64,000 bases of DNA from Microbacterium arborescens (GCF_030369635.1 NZ_CP128474.1:2232001-2296000), one strand, 5' to 3'; positions 24,531 to 33,393 are shown, counted from the first letter of the stretch. Numbers and translations: made by a program. The notes: generated by a model from the sequence alone, not told the origin.

Positions 24531-26048
24531 ATGGATGTGCTCCAGCTTCTCGGCGAGGGCTTCGCCGGTGCCCTGACCCCCGCCAACCTGCTCTGGGTGC
24601 TCGTGGGCTGCCTGCTCGGCACGGCCGTCGGCGTGCTCCCCGGTCTCGGCTCCTCGATGGCCGTCGCCCTCCTGCTGCCGATCACGTTCTCGCTCGACCC
24701 GACGGCCGCGTTCATCATGTTCGCGGGTGTGTACTTCGGCGGACTGTTCGGCGACTCGACCATGGGCATCCTCATGAACACGCCCGGCCAGGCCTCGGCG
24801 ATCGCGTCGACGTTCGAAGGCCACAAGATGGCGCTGAACGGACGCGCGGCGCAGGCGCTCGCGACCGCAGCCATCGGCGCGTTCATCGGCGGCTTCGTCG
24901 CCTCGATCGTCGTCGTGTTCGTCGCGCCGGCGCTGGCGGACTTCTCGAGCAGGTTCGGCCCGGCCGAGTTCTTCGCGCTCGCGGTCTTCGCGTTCGCGGC
25001 GACCTCGTCGGTCGTCACCGACAACGTCGTCAAGGGCCTCACCGCCCTGTTCATCGGCCTCGGCATCGCCGTCATCGGCATCGACGGCGTCTCGGGCGCG
25101 CCGCGCTTCACGATGGACTCCCCCAACCTGTTCGACGGCGTCTCCCTCGTCACGGTGACGGTGGCGATCCTCGCCCTCGGTGAGGTGATCTACGTCGCCT
25201 GCCTCGAGCGGCACACCTCGAACAAGGCGCTCATCAAGCCGACGGGTCGCCCGTGGCTCTCCCGTCGCGAGCTGAAGGAGGCGGCCCCGGCCTGGGCACG
25301 CGGCACCGCGATCGGCCTCCCCTTCGGCGTCGTTCCCGCCGGCGGATCGGAGATCCCGACGTTCCTGGCCTACGGCGTCGAGAAGCGGCTCGACGCGCGG
25401 CGGAAGGACCCGCAGTTCGGCAAGGGCGCGATTCGCGGCCTCGCCGCCCCGGAGGCCGCGGGCAACTCCACCACCGGCATGGCGATGGGCGCCCTGCTCG
25501 CACTCGGGCTGCCGATCTCTGCCACCGCGGCGATCATGCTCGCCGCATTCCGCCAGTACGGGCTGCAGCCCGGCCCGCTGCTGTTCGATCGGGCGCCCGA
25601 CCTCGTCTGGTCGCTGCTGGCGAGCTTCTTCATCGCCATGGTGGTGCTGCTGATCCTGAACCTGCCCTTCGCGATGCTGTGGGCCAAGCTCCTGCTGATC
25701 CCTCGCCCCTACCTCTACGCCGGCATCACCGTGTTCTGCGGCCTGGGCATCTACGCGACCTCGGGGTCGACGTTCGATCTGCTGATGCTGCTCGGCATCG
25801 GGCTGCTCGGGTTCCTCATGCGCGCCCTCGACTTCCCGCTCGCACCGCTCATCATCGGCATGGTCCTCGGGCCGCTCGCCGAGACGAGCCTGCGCGATGC
25901 CGCGATGAGCTCGAACGGCGACTTCTCCGTGCTCGTCCAGAGCCCGATCACGATCGTGCTCTACGCGCTCCTCGCGCTCGTCCTGATCTTCTCGGTGCGG
26001 GGCCGCATCGTCGCCCGCAAGCGCGAGAAGCAGCTCACGAACGCCTGA
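24531..26048 (+). CDS. tctA: Tripartite tricarboxylate transporter large permease
   Basis: 505 residues, 11-12 membrane helices. Signature stretches: GVLPGLGSSMAVALLLPITF, GVYFGGLFGDSTMGILMNTPG and, in the second half, the mirrored FGVVPAGGSEIPTFLAYGVEK with PEAAGNSTTGMAMGALLALGLP. It is the ion-driven channel of the TctABC carboxylate importer. The divergent two-component system is its probable regulator. The gene converges on the GMC oxidoreductase with only 24 bases between stops. Confidence 0.94.
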   Translation: MDVLQLLGEGFAGALTPANLLWVLVGCLLGTAVGVLPGLGSSMAVALLLPITFSLDPTAAFIMFAGVYFGGLFGDSTMGILMNTPGQASAIASTFEGHKMALNGRAAQALATAAIGAFIGGFVASIVVVFVAPALADFSSRFGPAEFFALAVFAFAATSSVVTDNVVKGLTALFIGLGIAVIGIDGVSGAPRFTMDSPNLFDGVSLVTVTVAILALGEVIYVACLERHTSNKALIKPTGRPWLSRRELKEAAPAWARGTAIGLPFGVVPAGGSEIPTFLAYGVEKRLDARRKDPQFGKGAIRGLAAPEAAGNSTTGMAMGALLALGLPISATAAIMLAAFRQYGLQPGPLLFDRAPDLVWSLLASFFIAMVVLLILNLPFAMLWAKLLLIPRPYLYAGITVFCGLGIYATSGSTFDLLMLLGIGLLGFLMRALDFPLAPLIIGMVLGPLAETSLRDAAMSSNGDFSVLVQSPITIVLYALLALVLIFSVRGRIVARKREKQLTNA

Positions 26049-26072
26049 ACACGGTAGGGAAGGAAGGACCGA

Positions 26073-27620
26073 TCAGGCAGAGGCGAGCAGCCGATCCGCG
26101 GTGCGCAGCGACAGCGCCATCTGGGTCAGGCCCGGGTTCGCCGACAGCGCGCTCGGGAACGTCGAGTTGTCGCAGATCCACATGTTCGGGATGTCGTGCG
26201 ATCGCCCGTCCGGATCGACCACCCCGTCGTCGGGATCGGAGCTCATGCGGCACGTGCCGATCGTGTGGGCCGTCCGCGCGAGCACACGTGTCTCGCGCGC
26301 GCCCGCCGCCTCGAGGATGCGTGTCATGACTCCGACGGAGTGCTCGTCGATCGCCTTCTCGTTCGGTCCCGGCGAGAAGCTGATCTCCGCGCGCGGGATG
26401 CCCCATTCGTCGGTCTCCGCCGACAAGACCAGCCGGTTGCCGTCGGAGGGGAGGCACTCGCCGTTGATCCCGATGCCCGCCGAGAACTGCCAGACGTCGA
26501 GCGCATCCATGAGGTCCTGACCCCACAGCGCACCGCCGCGGACGAGCGAGGTGGCGTACGTGAGGGGCATGACCCCGAGGCTCTGAATGAGGTATCCGCC
26601 GGCGAAGTCGACGCCCGCGGGACGCACGAAATCCTCGGTGATGGCCGCGGACGGGTAGCCGCGGTATCCGCGGATACTCTCGTCGAACCGACCCCACACC
26701 TGCACCGCGCCGTGTGCGAGGAAGTTGCGTCCCACCTGCCCGCTCGAATTGGCGAGCCCCGTGTTCAGCAGCAGCCGCGGGGTCTCGATGCCGCCGCCGG
26801 CGAGGACGAGGGCCGCGCAGCGCTGCCGGTACTCGGCTCCCTCGTGCAGATAGACGACCCCGGTCACCCGGCCCGCGGCATCCTGCTCGATGCGGTGCAC
26901 CATCGAGTCGGCCCGGATCTCGGCCCCGTGCGCGACGGCGACGGGGAGGTAGGTGATCGCCGTCGTCGCCTTGTAGCCGAAGCGGTCTCCCTGGTGGATG
27001 CCGCCGACGTCGATGCTCGCCTTGCGCCGTCCGTAATGGGGTTGTTCCCGGTCACGCGTGATGATCGCGGCCGGGGCATCGGTCGCCGTGATGCCCAGAC
27101 GTTCGCACCCTTGCAGCACGAGGTCTGCCGGGGCGTTGCGGCGCGTCGGCTCGTCGAGATACTCGCGCTGCGGATCCCACGGGTAGGGGGTGGGACCGCT
27201 GACGCCGATGACTCTCTCGACCTCGACGATGTAGCGGATGAGCTCGTCGTAGTCGATCGGCCAGTCGCGACCGAGGCCTGTCTCGCTGCGCAACGAGAGG
27301 TCGCGACGGTCGGGTCGCGGCGTGAACGCCCCCCAGTGCAGCGTGCCGCCGCCGATTCCCCAGCCGCTGTTGTTCGGACCGAAGGCAGTGGGGGTGTCGC
27401 CGCCGCTGAACCGCTCGGACATCCAGTTGATGCGTGTCGCCTCGCGCTCGTCGGGGGTGAACTCGTCCATCTCGAGGTTCGGTCCGGCCTCGAGGGCGAC
27501 GACGCGCAGACCGCGCTCGGCGAGCCTGCTGAGCAGCGGACCGCCACCGGCCCCCGTGCCCACGACGACGACGTCGACGATCTCGTCGAGGTCGTACCGG
27601 CGCATTCCGGAGAGGTTCAT
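26073..27620 (-). CDS. GMC-family FAD oxidoreductase
   Basis: 515 residues. FAD-binding GTGAGGGPLLSRLAERGLRVVALEAGP at ~20-45, GIGGGTLHWGAF, and the C-terminal GMC block HTIGTCRMSSDP ... NMWICDNSTFPSALSANPGLTQMALSLRTADRL. It belongs to the gluconate/sugar/alcohol dehydrogenase branch that pairs with a subunit-3 protein. There is no signal peptide. The start overlaps the upstream gene's stop by four bases, making a three-gene operon SDR, subunit-3 fusion, GMC. Substrate unknown; a sugar or cyclic polyol is likely from the context. Confidence 0.9.
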   Translation of the reverse strand: MNLSGMRRYDLDEIVDVVVVGTGAGGGPLLSRLAERGLRVVALEAGPNLEMDEFTPDEREATRINWMSERFSGGDTPTAFGPNNSGWGIGGGTLHWGAFTPRPDRRDLSLRSETGLGRDWPIDYDELIRYIVEVERVIGVSGPTPYPWDPQREYLDEPTRRNAPADLVLQGCERLGITATDAPAAIITRDREQPHYGRRKASIDVGGIHQGDRFGYKATTAITYLPVAVAHGAEIRADSMVHRIEQDAAGRVTGVVYLHEGAEYRQRCAALVLAGGGIETPRLLLNTGLANSSGQVGRNFLAHGAVQVWGRFDESIRGYRGYPSAAITEDFVRPAGVDFAGGYLIQSLGVMPLTYATSLVRGGALWGQDLMDALDVWQFSAGIGINGECLPSDGNRLVLSAETDEWGIPRAEISFSPGPNEKAIDEHSVGVMTRILEAAGARETRVLARTAHTIGTCRMSSDPDDGVVDPDGRSHDIPNMWICDNSTFPSALSANPGLTQMALSLRTADRLLASA

Positions 27621-28615
27621 GCGGTGCGTCCTTTCGCGGCGCCGAGGCGTCCGAGCTCTTCGGGTTCCCATTCCTCGCGTTCGCCGGCGGCGAGGACGAG
27701 GTAGCCGGCGGGCTCCGGTCCGGTGCCCCCGGTCGCGAATCCCGAGTAGCCGACGCGCGCGAGGGAGGCAGGATGCGACAGCCAGAGGCGCGCGAGGTCG
27801 TTGCGAGCGTCTTCGAACCAGAGGCTCAGCTGGTCGGCCGTGAGGACCGCTCCCGAGGGCGCGTCGCCGTCGATGACCCGTCGGATGACGGCATCCTGAG
27901 CAGCCGCGCCGCGCATCCAGATCGCGGCCAGCGCGTCGAGACCGGCCCGGTAGGCCTCGACGTCGGTCGACATGCCGGTCGGGCGCCAGCCGTCGCTCTC
28001 CCCCGCCTCGATCATGCGGTCGAGGCGGGCAGCGAGGTCGATCGTCGCTCCCTCGCCCTGCGGCACGATGCGCCGCGCGACGTCGCGCAGGAGGGCGAGC
28101 TGCTCGGGAGTCAGCGCACGCGGACGGTACGCCGGGTCGTCGGCGAGCGCACGGCGAGCGAGGGTGGCGCGCACCGCGACATCCGTCCGTGACGAGGCGA
28201 TCACCCGTGCCCACGACTCGGGGACGCGTGGCCCCCACGCGGCGATGTCTGCTGCGAGGCTTCGCACCGATGCTGCGACGTCGTCCGTCGTGACCGCGGC
28301 GGGAACCTCGTGCTCGCGGATGCCGTCGGGAATCTGCGTGCCCTCGAGCACGACTCCGGAGAGGCCGAACACGCCGATCGCACCCTCGAGGACCCGGGCG
28401 ACGAGGTGTGCCGCGACCTCATGATGGTCGAACCCACCGACGAGGATCCACGGCGTGGCGATCTCTGCGTCGGCGATGGCCTCGATCAGCGCCTCGGAAC
28501 CCTGCGCCGGGTCGAGGACGAGCTGCCGGAACGGGCCGACGGCGTCATCGGACGCATCGTCGAGCTGCGGTACGTCGCCGCGCAGGGAGACGACCGCGAA
28601 ATCCGATCCGGTCAC
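27617..28615 (-). CDS. Gluconate 2-dehydrogenase subunit 3-like protein with an unusual N-terminal domain
   Basis: 332 residues. The C-terminal half (about 165-320) matches the gluconate 2-dehydrogenase subunit 3 fold: LTPEQLALLRDVARRIVPQ, IDLAARLDRMIEAGESDGWRP, a YRAGLDALAAI helix, and DLARLWLSHPASLARVGYSGFA with the closing GYLVLAAGEREEWEPEELG. The first ~150 residues form a separate alpha/beta domain (FAVVSLRGDVPQL, PWILVGGFDHHEVAAHLVARVL, VFGLSGVVLEGTQIPDGIREHEVP) that I do not recognise; the usual twin-arginine signal of this family is absent. GTG start overlaps the SDR stop by four bases. Confidence 0.75.
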   Translation of the reverse strand: MTGSDFAVVSLRGDVPQLDDASDDAVGPFRQLVLDPAQGSEALIEAIADAEIATPWILVGGFDHHEVAAHLVARVLEGAIGVFGLSGVVLEGTQIPDGIREHEVPAAVTTDDVAASVRSLAADIAAWGPRVPESWARVIASSRTDVAVRATLARRALADDPAYRPRALTPEQLALLRDVARRIVPQGEGATIDLAARLDRMIEAGESDGWRPTGMSTDVEAYRAGLDALAAIWMRGAAAQDAVIRRVIDGDAPSGAVLTADQLSLWFEDARNDLARLWLSHPASLARVGYSGFATGGTGPEPAGYLVLAAGEREEWEPEELGRLGAAKGRTA

Positions 28616-29565
28616 GGGGTGACCATGCCGCCATTGACGTTGAGCGTCTCACCCGAGACGTAGCTCGACTCGGCCGAGGCGAGGAAGACGAACGCGGGCG
28701 CGATCTCGGCGGGCTGACCCGCGCGCTGGTAGGTGCTCTCGTCGTCGAACGCGCGCATCTGCTCGTCCGAGACTCCGTCGCTCACCTGGAGCGCCGACCA
28801 CGTCGGGCCGGGGGCGACGACGTTGACCCGGATGCCGCGGGGCGCCAGCTGCTGAGCGAGCCCCTTCGAGAAGTTGTTGATCGCGGCCTTCGTCGCGGCG
28901 TAGTCGACACGGTCGGGCGCCGGCTTGTATGCCTCGAGCGAGGCGGTGTTGATGATCGATGCACCCGCCGGTAGGTGGGGCAGCGCGGCTTTCGTGATCC
29001 AGAAGTTGGCGAAGACGTTGGTGTGGAAGGTGGCGGCGAACTGCTCGTCCGACAGATCCTCCAGCCGCTCGACGGCGACCTGCTTCCCCGCGTTGTTCAC
29101 GACGATGTCGATGCCCCCGAGGAACTCGACGGCCTCGGCCACGAGCGAACCGCACGCGTCGGCGGTGGAGATGTCGGCGGCGATCGCGTGTCCGCGCACT
29201 CCCGCATCGGCGATGAGGCCGAGGATGCGCTCGGCATCACGCTGCTCAGCGGGCAGGTGGACGATCACGACGTCGGCGCCTTCTCGCGCGAACGCGATCG
29301 CGGTCGCACCGCCGATGCCCGAGTCGCCTCCGGTGATGAGAGCCTTGCGTCCGAACAGGCGCCCGGAGCCGCGGTAGGTCTGCTCGCCGAGGTCGGGCAC
29401 GGGCTGCATGTCGGCTTGGATGCCGGGCTCGGGCTGGTGCTGGACCGGCGGCTCGACCCGGTCGTATCGGGTCACCGGGTTGTCGAAGGTGTATTGATCG
29501 CTCTGCTCCACGGCCTCACGGTAGGTCTCGGCCTCATCTCGGCGCGAACGCTTGCCAAAAGTCAA
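28612..29565 (-). CDS. Short-chain dehydrogenase/reductase (YghA/GSP39-like)
   Basis: 317 residues. A ~60-residue leader (YDRVEPPVQHQPEPGIQADMQPVPDLGE) typical of the YghA/general-stress-protein-39 group precedes the Rossmann domain: ALITGGDSGIGGATAIAFAREGADV (NAD(P) site), VNNAGKQ, active-site Ser in TASLEAYKPAPDRVDYAATKAAI (Tyr-x-x-x-Lys), and GETLNVNGGMVTP at the end. First gene of the SDR/subunit-3/GMC operon. The apparent start is TTG at 29565, without a clear ribosome binding site, so the first residues are uncertain. Confidence 0.9.
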   Translation of the reverse strand: MTFGKRSRRDEAETYREAVEQSDQYTFDNPVTRYDRVEPPVQHQPEPGIQADMQPVPDLGEQTYRGSGRLFGRKALITGGDSGIGGATAIAFAREGADVVIVHLPAEQRDAERILGLIADAGVRGHAIAADISTADACGSLVAEAVEFLGGIDIVVNNAGKQVAVERLEDLSDEQFAATFHTNVFANFWITKAALPHLPAGASIINTASLEAYKPAPDRVDYAATKAAINNFSKGLAQQLAPRGIRVNVVAPGPTWSALQVSDGVSDEQMRAFDDESTYQRAGQPAEIAPAFVFLASAESSYVSGETLNVNGGMVTP

Positions 29566-29625
29566 GCGAGGGGCGTAAAGCGGATGACCACGGGGCGCGC
29601 TGGGCCCCCGTCGGCCGCGTCAGGA

Positions 29626-30210
29626 CTACGGCGCCCCGGTGACCAGGGCGATGGCTGTGCCGACGGCATCCGCAGCACCGACGGCGTCGACGCGCGCGAG
29701 GGCGAACGCCGAGACGACGAGTCCCGTGCATGCGTCGGCGAGGATGGCGTGCTGAGCGCCCTCGAGATCGGGTCGACGCGCGGCGACCCCCCGGCCGAAG
29801 GCTGTGCGCAGTTCGGCGCGGTACCCCGCGATCACGTGCGCGACGGCTTCGTCACGGGCGATGGGCGCGGCCGCCGTATTCACGAGCAGACATCCGCTCG
29901 ACGCAGGAAGCGAACTCGGCTGCCGGAGCGCGTCGCGCAACCCCTCGAGATACGCCTCCAGTGCGCCCGGGCCCACCTCGTCTGCCGTCAGGGGCGACAG
30001 CCGCGGTCGGATGATCTCGTCGAGGTAGCTGTCGACGGCGGCGTCGAACAGGCCGCGCTTCGAGCCGAACGCATGATAGATGCTCGATCGGTTCAGGCCC
30101 GTCACACGCTCGAGCTCGGGCAGCGGCGCACCTTCGTATCCCTGCTGCCAGAAGACGCTCCGCGCCGCGCGGACGACATCGTCGCGATCGTAGCTCTGCG
30201 TTCGACCCAT
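29626..30210 (-). CDS. TetR-family regulator
   Basis: 194 residues. N-terminal helix-turn-helix SYDRDDVVRAARSVFWQQGYEGAPLPELERVTGLNRSSIYHAFGSKRGLFDAAV (YDR start, G-x-x-x-S-S-x-Y-x-x-F recognition helix), then a ligand-binding domain with GCLLVNTAAA, as in the AcrR/YcdC group. It is divergent from the DUF1304 gene, and a long inverted repeat covers both promoters, so it most likely represses itself and the DUF1304/oxidoreductase operon. Confidence 0.9.
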   Translation of the reverse strand: MGRTQSYDRDDVVRAARSVFWQQGYEGAPLPELERVTGLNRSSIYHAFGSKRGLFDAAVDSYLDEIIRPRLSPLTADEVGPGALEAYLEGLRDALRQPSSLPASSGCLLVNTAAAPIARDEAVAHVIAGYRAELRTAFGRGVAARRPDLEGAQHAILADACTGLVVSAFALARVDAVGAADAVGTAIALVTGAP

Positions 30211-30225
30211 GCGCCGCACCCCCTT

Positions 30226-30271
30226 TTGTGTATCGGTCAGTTCAGTATATATTGAACCAAGCGATACACAA
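30226..30271. promoter_or_regulatory. Mirrored divergent promoters inside one large TetR operator
   Basis: Plus strand: TTGTGT (30226-30231), 16 bases, TATATT (30248-30253). Minus strand: TTGTGT (30266-30271), 16 bases, TATACT (30244-30249). Both lie in an inverted repeat with arms TGTGTATCGGTCAGTTCA (30227-30244) and, on the other strand, TGTGTATCGCTTGGTTCA (30253-30270), 15 of 18 bases identical, around an eight-base AT-rich centre. Confidence 0.8.
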
Positions 30272-30303
30272 CTGCGGTGTCCACCGCCGGAAGGGAACAG
30301 CTC

Positions 30304-30693
30304 ATGATCACCGTCGGTCTCGCGCTCGCGGGCCTCGCAGCGCTCATCCACGTCTTCATCTTCTACCTCGAGTCCATCGCCTGGACGAGCAAGCGGGCGC
30401 GCGAGACGTTCGGAACCGGGACCGTCGCCCAGGCCGAGACCCAGAAGGCGCTCGCCTTCAACCAGGGCTTCTACAACCTGTTCCTCGCGATCACGGTGTT
30501 CGTCGGCATCGCCTTCGTCATCGCCGGGGCACTCCCGGTCGGCGCGGCGCTCGTGTTCACCGGCGCCGGCTCCATGGTCGCGGCCAGCCTCGTGCTGATC
30601 CTCTCCGATACCTCGAAGGCGTCCGCCGCGCTCAAGCAGGGCGTGATCCCCGCCCTCGGCGTCGTGGCGCTCGCGCTCGGCCTCGCACTCTGA
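30304..30693 (+). CDS. DUF1304 membrane protein
   Basis: 129 residues with four membrane helices. Family signs: the opening ALAGLAALIHVFIFYLESIAWTSKRARETFG and AFNQGFYNLFLAITVFVGIAF. Small inner-membrane protein of unknown function found in many bacteria, often near TetR regulators. Start chosen at 30304 (MITVG) because GGAAGGGA lies upstream; an earlier in-frame start at 30277 would fall only a few bases from the operator. Likely induced together with the oxidoreductase gene 82 bases downstream. Confidence 0.88.
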   Translation: MITVGLALAGLAALIHVFIFYLESIAWTSKRARETFGTGTVAQAETQKALAFNQGFYNLFLAITVFVGIAFVIAGALPVGAALVFTGAGSMVAASLVLILSDTSKASAALKQGVIPALGVVALALGLAL

Positions 30694-30775
30694 CCCGGCG
30701 CACCGCGCCACCCCTCGTCCGCGACTCCGACCGAGTCCCGCGGCATCCGTCACCGACCCCTCACGAAGGAGAGAA

Positions 30776-31795
30776 ATGACCCACGGAACCAGCACGCAGA
30801 TCCGTCTCGCACGCCGCCCGCAGGGATGGCCGACACCCGAGGACTTCTCGATCGAACGCGTCGAGCTGAGCGACCCCGCCCCCGGCGAGGTGCGGGTGGC
30901 CAACGAGTTCGTCTCGGTCGATCCCTACATGCGCGGACGCATGAACGACGTCCGAAGCTACGTGCCGCCCTACGCCCTCGGCGACGTGATCGCCGGCGGC
31001 GCGATCGGCCGCGTGGTCGAGAGCGCCTCTGACGACCTCCCCGTGGGCACGGTCGTCCTGCACCAGCACGGATGGTCGGATGTCGTGCAGGCTGACGCCT
31101 CGACGTTCCGCGCCGTCCCCGAGATCGCCGGCCTCCCCCTCTCGGTGCGGCTGCACATCCTCGGCATGACGGGTCTGACCGCCTACATCGGACTCACCGC
31201 GATCGCTCACATGAAGCCGGGTGACACCGTGTTCGTCTCCGGCGCGGCCGGTGCGGTCGGCACCGCGGTCGGCCAGATCGCCAAGCTGCTGGGCGCGGGT
31301 CGCGTCATCGGCTCGGCGGGCTCAGCCGAGAAGGTCGCGCTGCTCACCGAGAAGTACGGCTACGACGCGGCGTTCAACTACAAGGACGCCCCGGTCCGCG
31401 AGCAGCTCGCCGCCCACGCGCCGGACGGCGTCGACGTGTTCTTCGACAACGTCGGCGGCGACCACCTCGAGGCAGCGCTCGACGTCATGAACACCGGCGG
31501 GCGCCTGGCGCTCTGCGGCGCCATCACGGGCTACAACACCACCGAGAAGACCCCCGGACCCGACAACATGGCCAACATGATCACCCGGGGACTCACCGCG
31601 ACCGGCTTCACGCTCGCCGCCTACCTGCACCTGGCGCCGGAGTTCACCGAGAAGATGACCGGCTGGTTCGCCGAGGGGAAGATCGCCTACGACGAGACCA
31701 TCGTCGACGGCATCGAGAACACCGTCGAGGCCTTCCTGGCGATGATGCGCGGTGCGAACACCGGCAAGATGCTGGTGCGCACCTCGCAGGCCTGA
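30776..31795 (+). CDS. NADP-dependent medium-chain oxidoreductase (CurA/PTGR-like)
   Basis: 339 residues of the zinc-free MDR group: IRLARRPQGWPTPEDFSIERVEL at the start, FVSVDPYMRGRMND, GMTGLTAYIGLTAI, the NADP site VFVSGAAGAVGTAVGQIAKLLGAGRVIGSAGS, and VFFDNVGGDHLEAALDVMNTGGRLALCGAITGYN. Such enzymes reduce double bonds of alpha,beta-unsaturated ketones or aldehydes. GGAGAG precedes the ATG. A role in electrophile stress under the TetR regulator is inferred. Confidence 0.9.
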   Translation: MTHGTSTQIRLARRPQGWPTPEDFSIERVELSDPAPGEVRVANEFVSVDPYMRGRMNDVRSYVPPYALGDVIAGGAIGRVVESASDDLPVGTVVLHQHGWSDVVQADASTFRAVPEIAGLPLSVRLHILGMTGLTAYIGLTAIAHMKPGDTVFVSGAAGAVGTAVGQIAKLLGAGRVIGSAGSAEKVALLTEKYGYDAAFNYKDAPVREQLAAHAPDGVDVFFDNVGGDHLEAALDVMNTGGRLALCGAITGYNTTEKTPGPDNMANMITRGLTATGFTLAAYLHLAPEFTEKMTGWFAEGKIAYDETIVDGIENTVEAFLAMMRGANTGKMLVRTSQA

Positions 31796-31822
31796 CCCCT
31801 CCCGCTCCCCCGACCCGACCGA

Positions 31823-31855
31823 AAAGGCGGTGACGCTTCGCGCGTCACCGCCTTT
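31823..31855. terminator. Bidirectional terminator between the oxidoreductase and efflux genes
   Basis: Perfect 14-base stem AAAGGCGGTGACGC / GCGTCACCGCCTTT with a five-base loop. It lies between converging genes and has A/T runs on both sides, so it can serve both strands. Confidence 0.8.
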
Positions 31856-31873
31856 CGCGTCGGCTCGACGCCG

Positions 31874-33346
31874 TCAGTGCTGCCGTGGGACCGGCGCCGG
31901 GCGGCGGACGAAGAAGGTCAGCACCACAGCGGCGGAGGCGATGCACGCGCCGGTGACGAACGCCGTGTGGACTCCGGTCGCGGTCGCGGCGACGGCATCC
32001 ATCCCGTCGGCGGCCGCGGATGCGGCGCCGACCGACATGAGGGTGACGAACAGCGCCGTCCCGGCGGCACCGGCGACCTGCTGCAGCGTGCTTACCGTCG
32101 CACTGCCGTGCGAGTACAGCCGCACCGGCAGCGATCCCAGCGCCGAGGTCAGCAGGGGTGTGAACACGCATCCGAGGCCCAGGTTGAGACCCATGTGCAC
32201 GGCGATGATCCAGGCGATCGGGGTTCCGACCCCGAACGTCGTCATCCCCCAGAGCGCCGAGGCCGCGACGATCATGCCCGGGATCACGAGCGGGGTCGGG
32301 CCGAAACGGTCGAACAGGGCTCCGACGACCGGCGCGATGAGTCCCATGAGCACACCGCCCGGCAGCAGCATCAGACCCACGGTCAGGGTGTCGAGACCGA
32401 GCACCTGTTGCAGGTAGAGCGGCAGCAGGATGAGCGAGCCGAACAGCGCCGACATCACGACCACGACCAGCACGACCGCAAGGCTGAACGACCGGGACTG
32501 GAAGGTCCGCAGGTCGAGCAGGGCCGCGTCGCTGCGCTGCAGCTTCAGCTGACGCATGACGAAGGCGGCGAGCGAGAGAGCGCCGACGACGAGCGGGATC
32601 CACACCGGCACAGGTGCGTGCCCGGCCGCCGACTCGCCGATCGAGCTCAGCCCGAAGATCAGGCCGCCGAAACCGAGGGCCGAGAGCACGACGGACCCGA
32701 CGTCGAAACGCGCCTCGCGCGTCTCGGTGACGTTCTGCACCCAGATCGCACCGAGAGCGATCGCGAGCAGGGCGATCGGGAGGACGAGCCAGAACATCCA
32801 GCGCCAGTCGAGAACCGACAGGATCAGACCCGAGACGGTGGGGCCGATCGCCGGAGCGACGGCGATCACGATGCTGATTACGCCCATCATCCGTCCGCGG
32901 CGCGCCGGCTCGACCACGTTCAGTACGGTCGTCATCAGCAGCGGCATCATGATGGCCGTACCCGAGGCCTGCACGACGCGCCCGGCGAGCAGCATGCCGA
33001 AGCCCGGCGCGAGAGCGGCGATCAGCGTTCCCGCCGCGAACAACGACATCGCGGTGAAGAAGACACCTCGGATCGGGAATCGCGCCAGCACGTAACCCGT
33101 CAGCGGGATGACGACGGCCATCGTCAGGAGGAACCCGGTGGTGAGCCACTGCGCGGTCGCCGCGGAGATCTGGAGGTCGACCATGAGCCGCGGCAGGGCC
33201 ACGCCCATGATCGTCTCGTTGAGGATGACCACGAACGCCGACGCGACGAGCAGTGCGATGACGGGTCCGGTGCGCACGGACGTCGCTCGAGATGCGGCCG
33301 AGGTCGGAATAGCGGAGGTTTCGGGATGCTGCTGCTCAAGTGTCAC
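31874..33346 (-). CDS. DHA2-family multidrug MFS transporter (EmrB/LfrA-like)
   Basis: 490 residues, 14 membrane helices. Helix 1 VIALLVASAFVVILNETIMGVALPRLMVDL carries the N-E-T variant of the DHA2 motif D1; motif A-like GRVVQASGTAIMMPLLMTTVLNVV, and motif C region GVISIVIAVAPAIGPTVSGLIL are present. It exports lipophilic drugs against protons. The GTG start has TATGAT six bases upstream. It is divergent from a TetR gene with a palindrome in the promoter spacer. Confidence 0.92.
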   Translation of the reverse strand: MTLEQQHPETSAIPTSAASRATSVRTGPVIALLVASAFVVILNETIMGVALPRLMVDLQISAATAQWLTTGFLLTMAVVIPLTGYVLARFPIRGVFFTAMSLFAAGTLIAALAPGFGMLLAGRVVQASGTAIMMPLLMTTVLNVVEPARRGRMMGVISIVIAVAPAIGPTVSGLILSVLDWRWMFWLVLPIALLAIALGAIWVQNVTETREARFDVGSVVLSALGFGGLIFGLSSIGESAAGHAPVPVWIPLVVGALSLAAFVMRQLKLQRSDAALLDLRTFQSRSFSLAVVLVVVVMSALFGSLILLPLYLQQVLGLDTLTVGLMLLPGGVLMGLIAPVVGALFDRFGPTPLVIPGMIVAASALWGMTTFGVGTPIAWIIAVHMGLNLGLGCVFTPLLTSALGSLPVRLYSHGSATVSTLQQVAGAAGTALFVTLMSVGAASAAADGMDAVAATATGVHTAFVTGACIASAAVVLTFFVRRPAPVPRQH

Positions 33347-33352
33347 TCACTG

Positions 33353-33373
33353 ATCATATGGCAGTCTCTGCCA
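33353..33373 (-). promoter_or_regulatory. Leaderless promoter and TetR operator of the efflux gene
   Basis: TATGAT at 33353-33358 on the minus strand is six bases before the GTG at 33346. Directly upstream, in the promoter spacer, lies the palindrome TGGCAG-TCT-CTGCCA (33359-33373), the probable TetR operator. Confidence 0.6.
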
Positions 33374-33387
33374 CATTGGCGTTGTGC

Positions 33388-33393
33388 GACACT
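33388..33393 (+). promoter_or_regulatory. Possible -10 box of the TetR gene, leaderless layout
   Basis: GACACT, six bases (GGGGCC), ATG at 33400. Imperfect hexamer. Confidence 0.3.
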
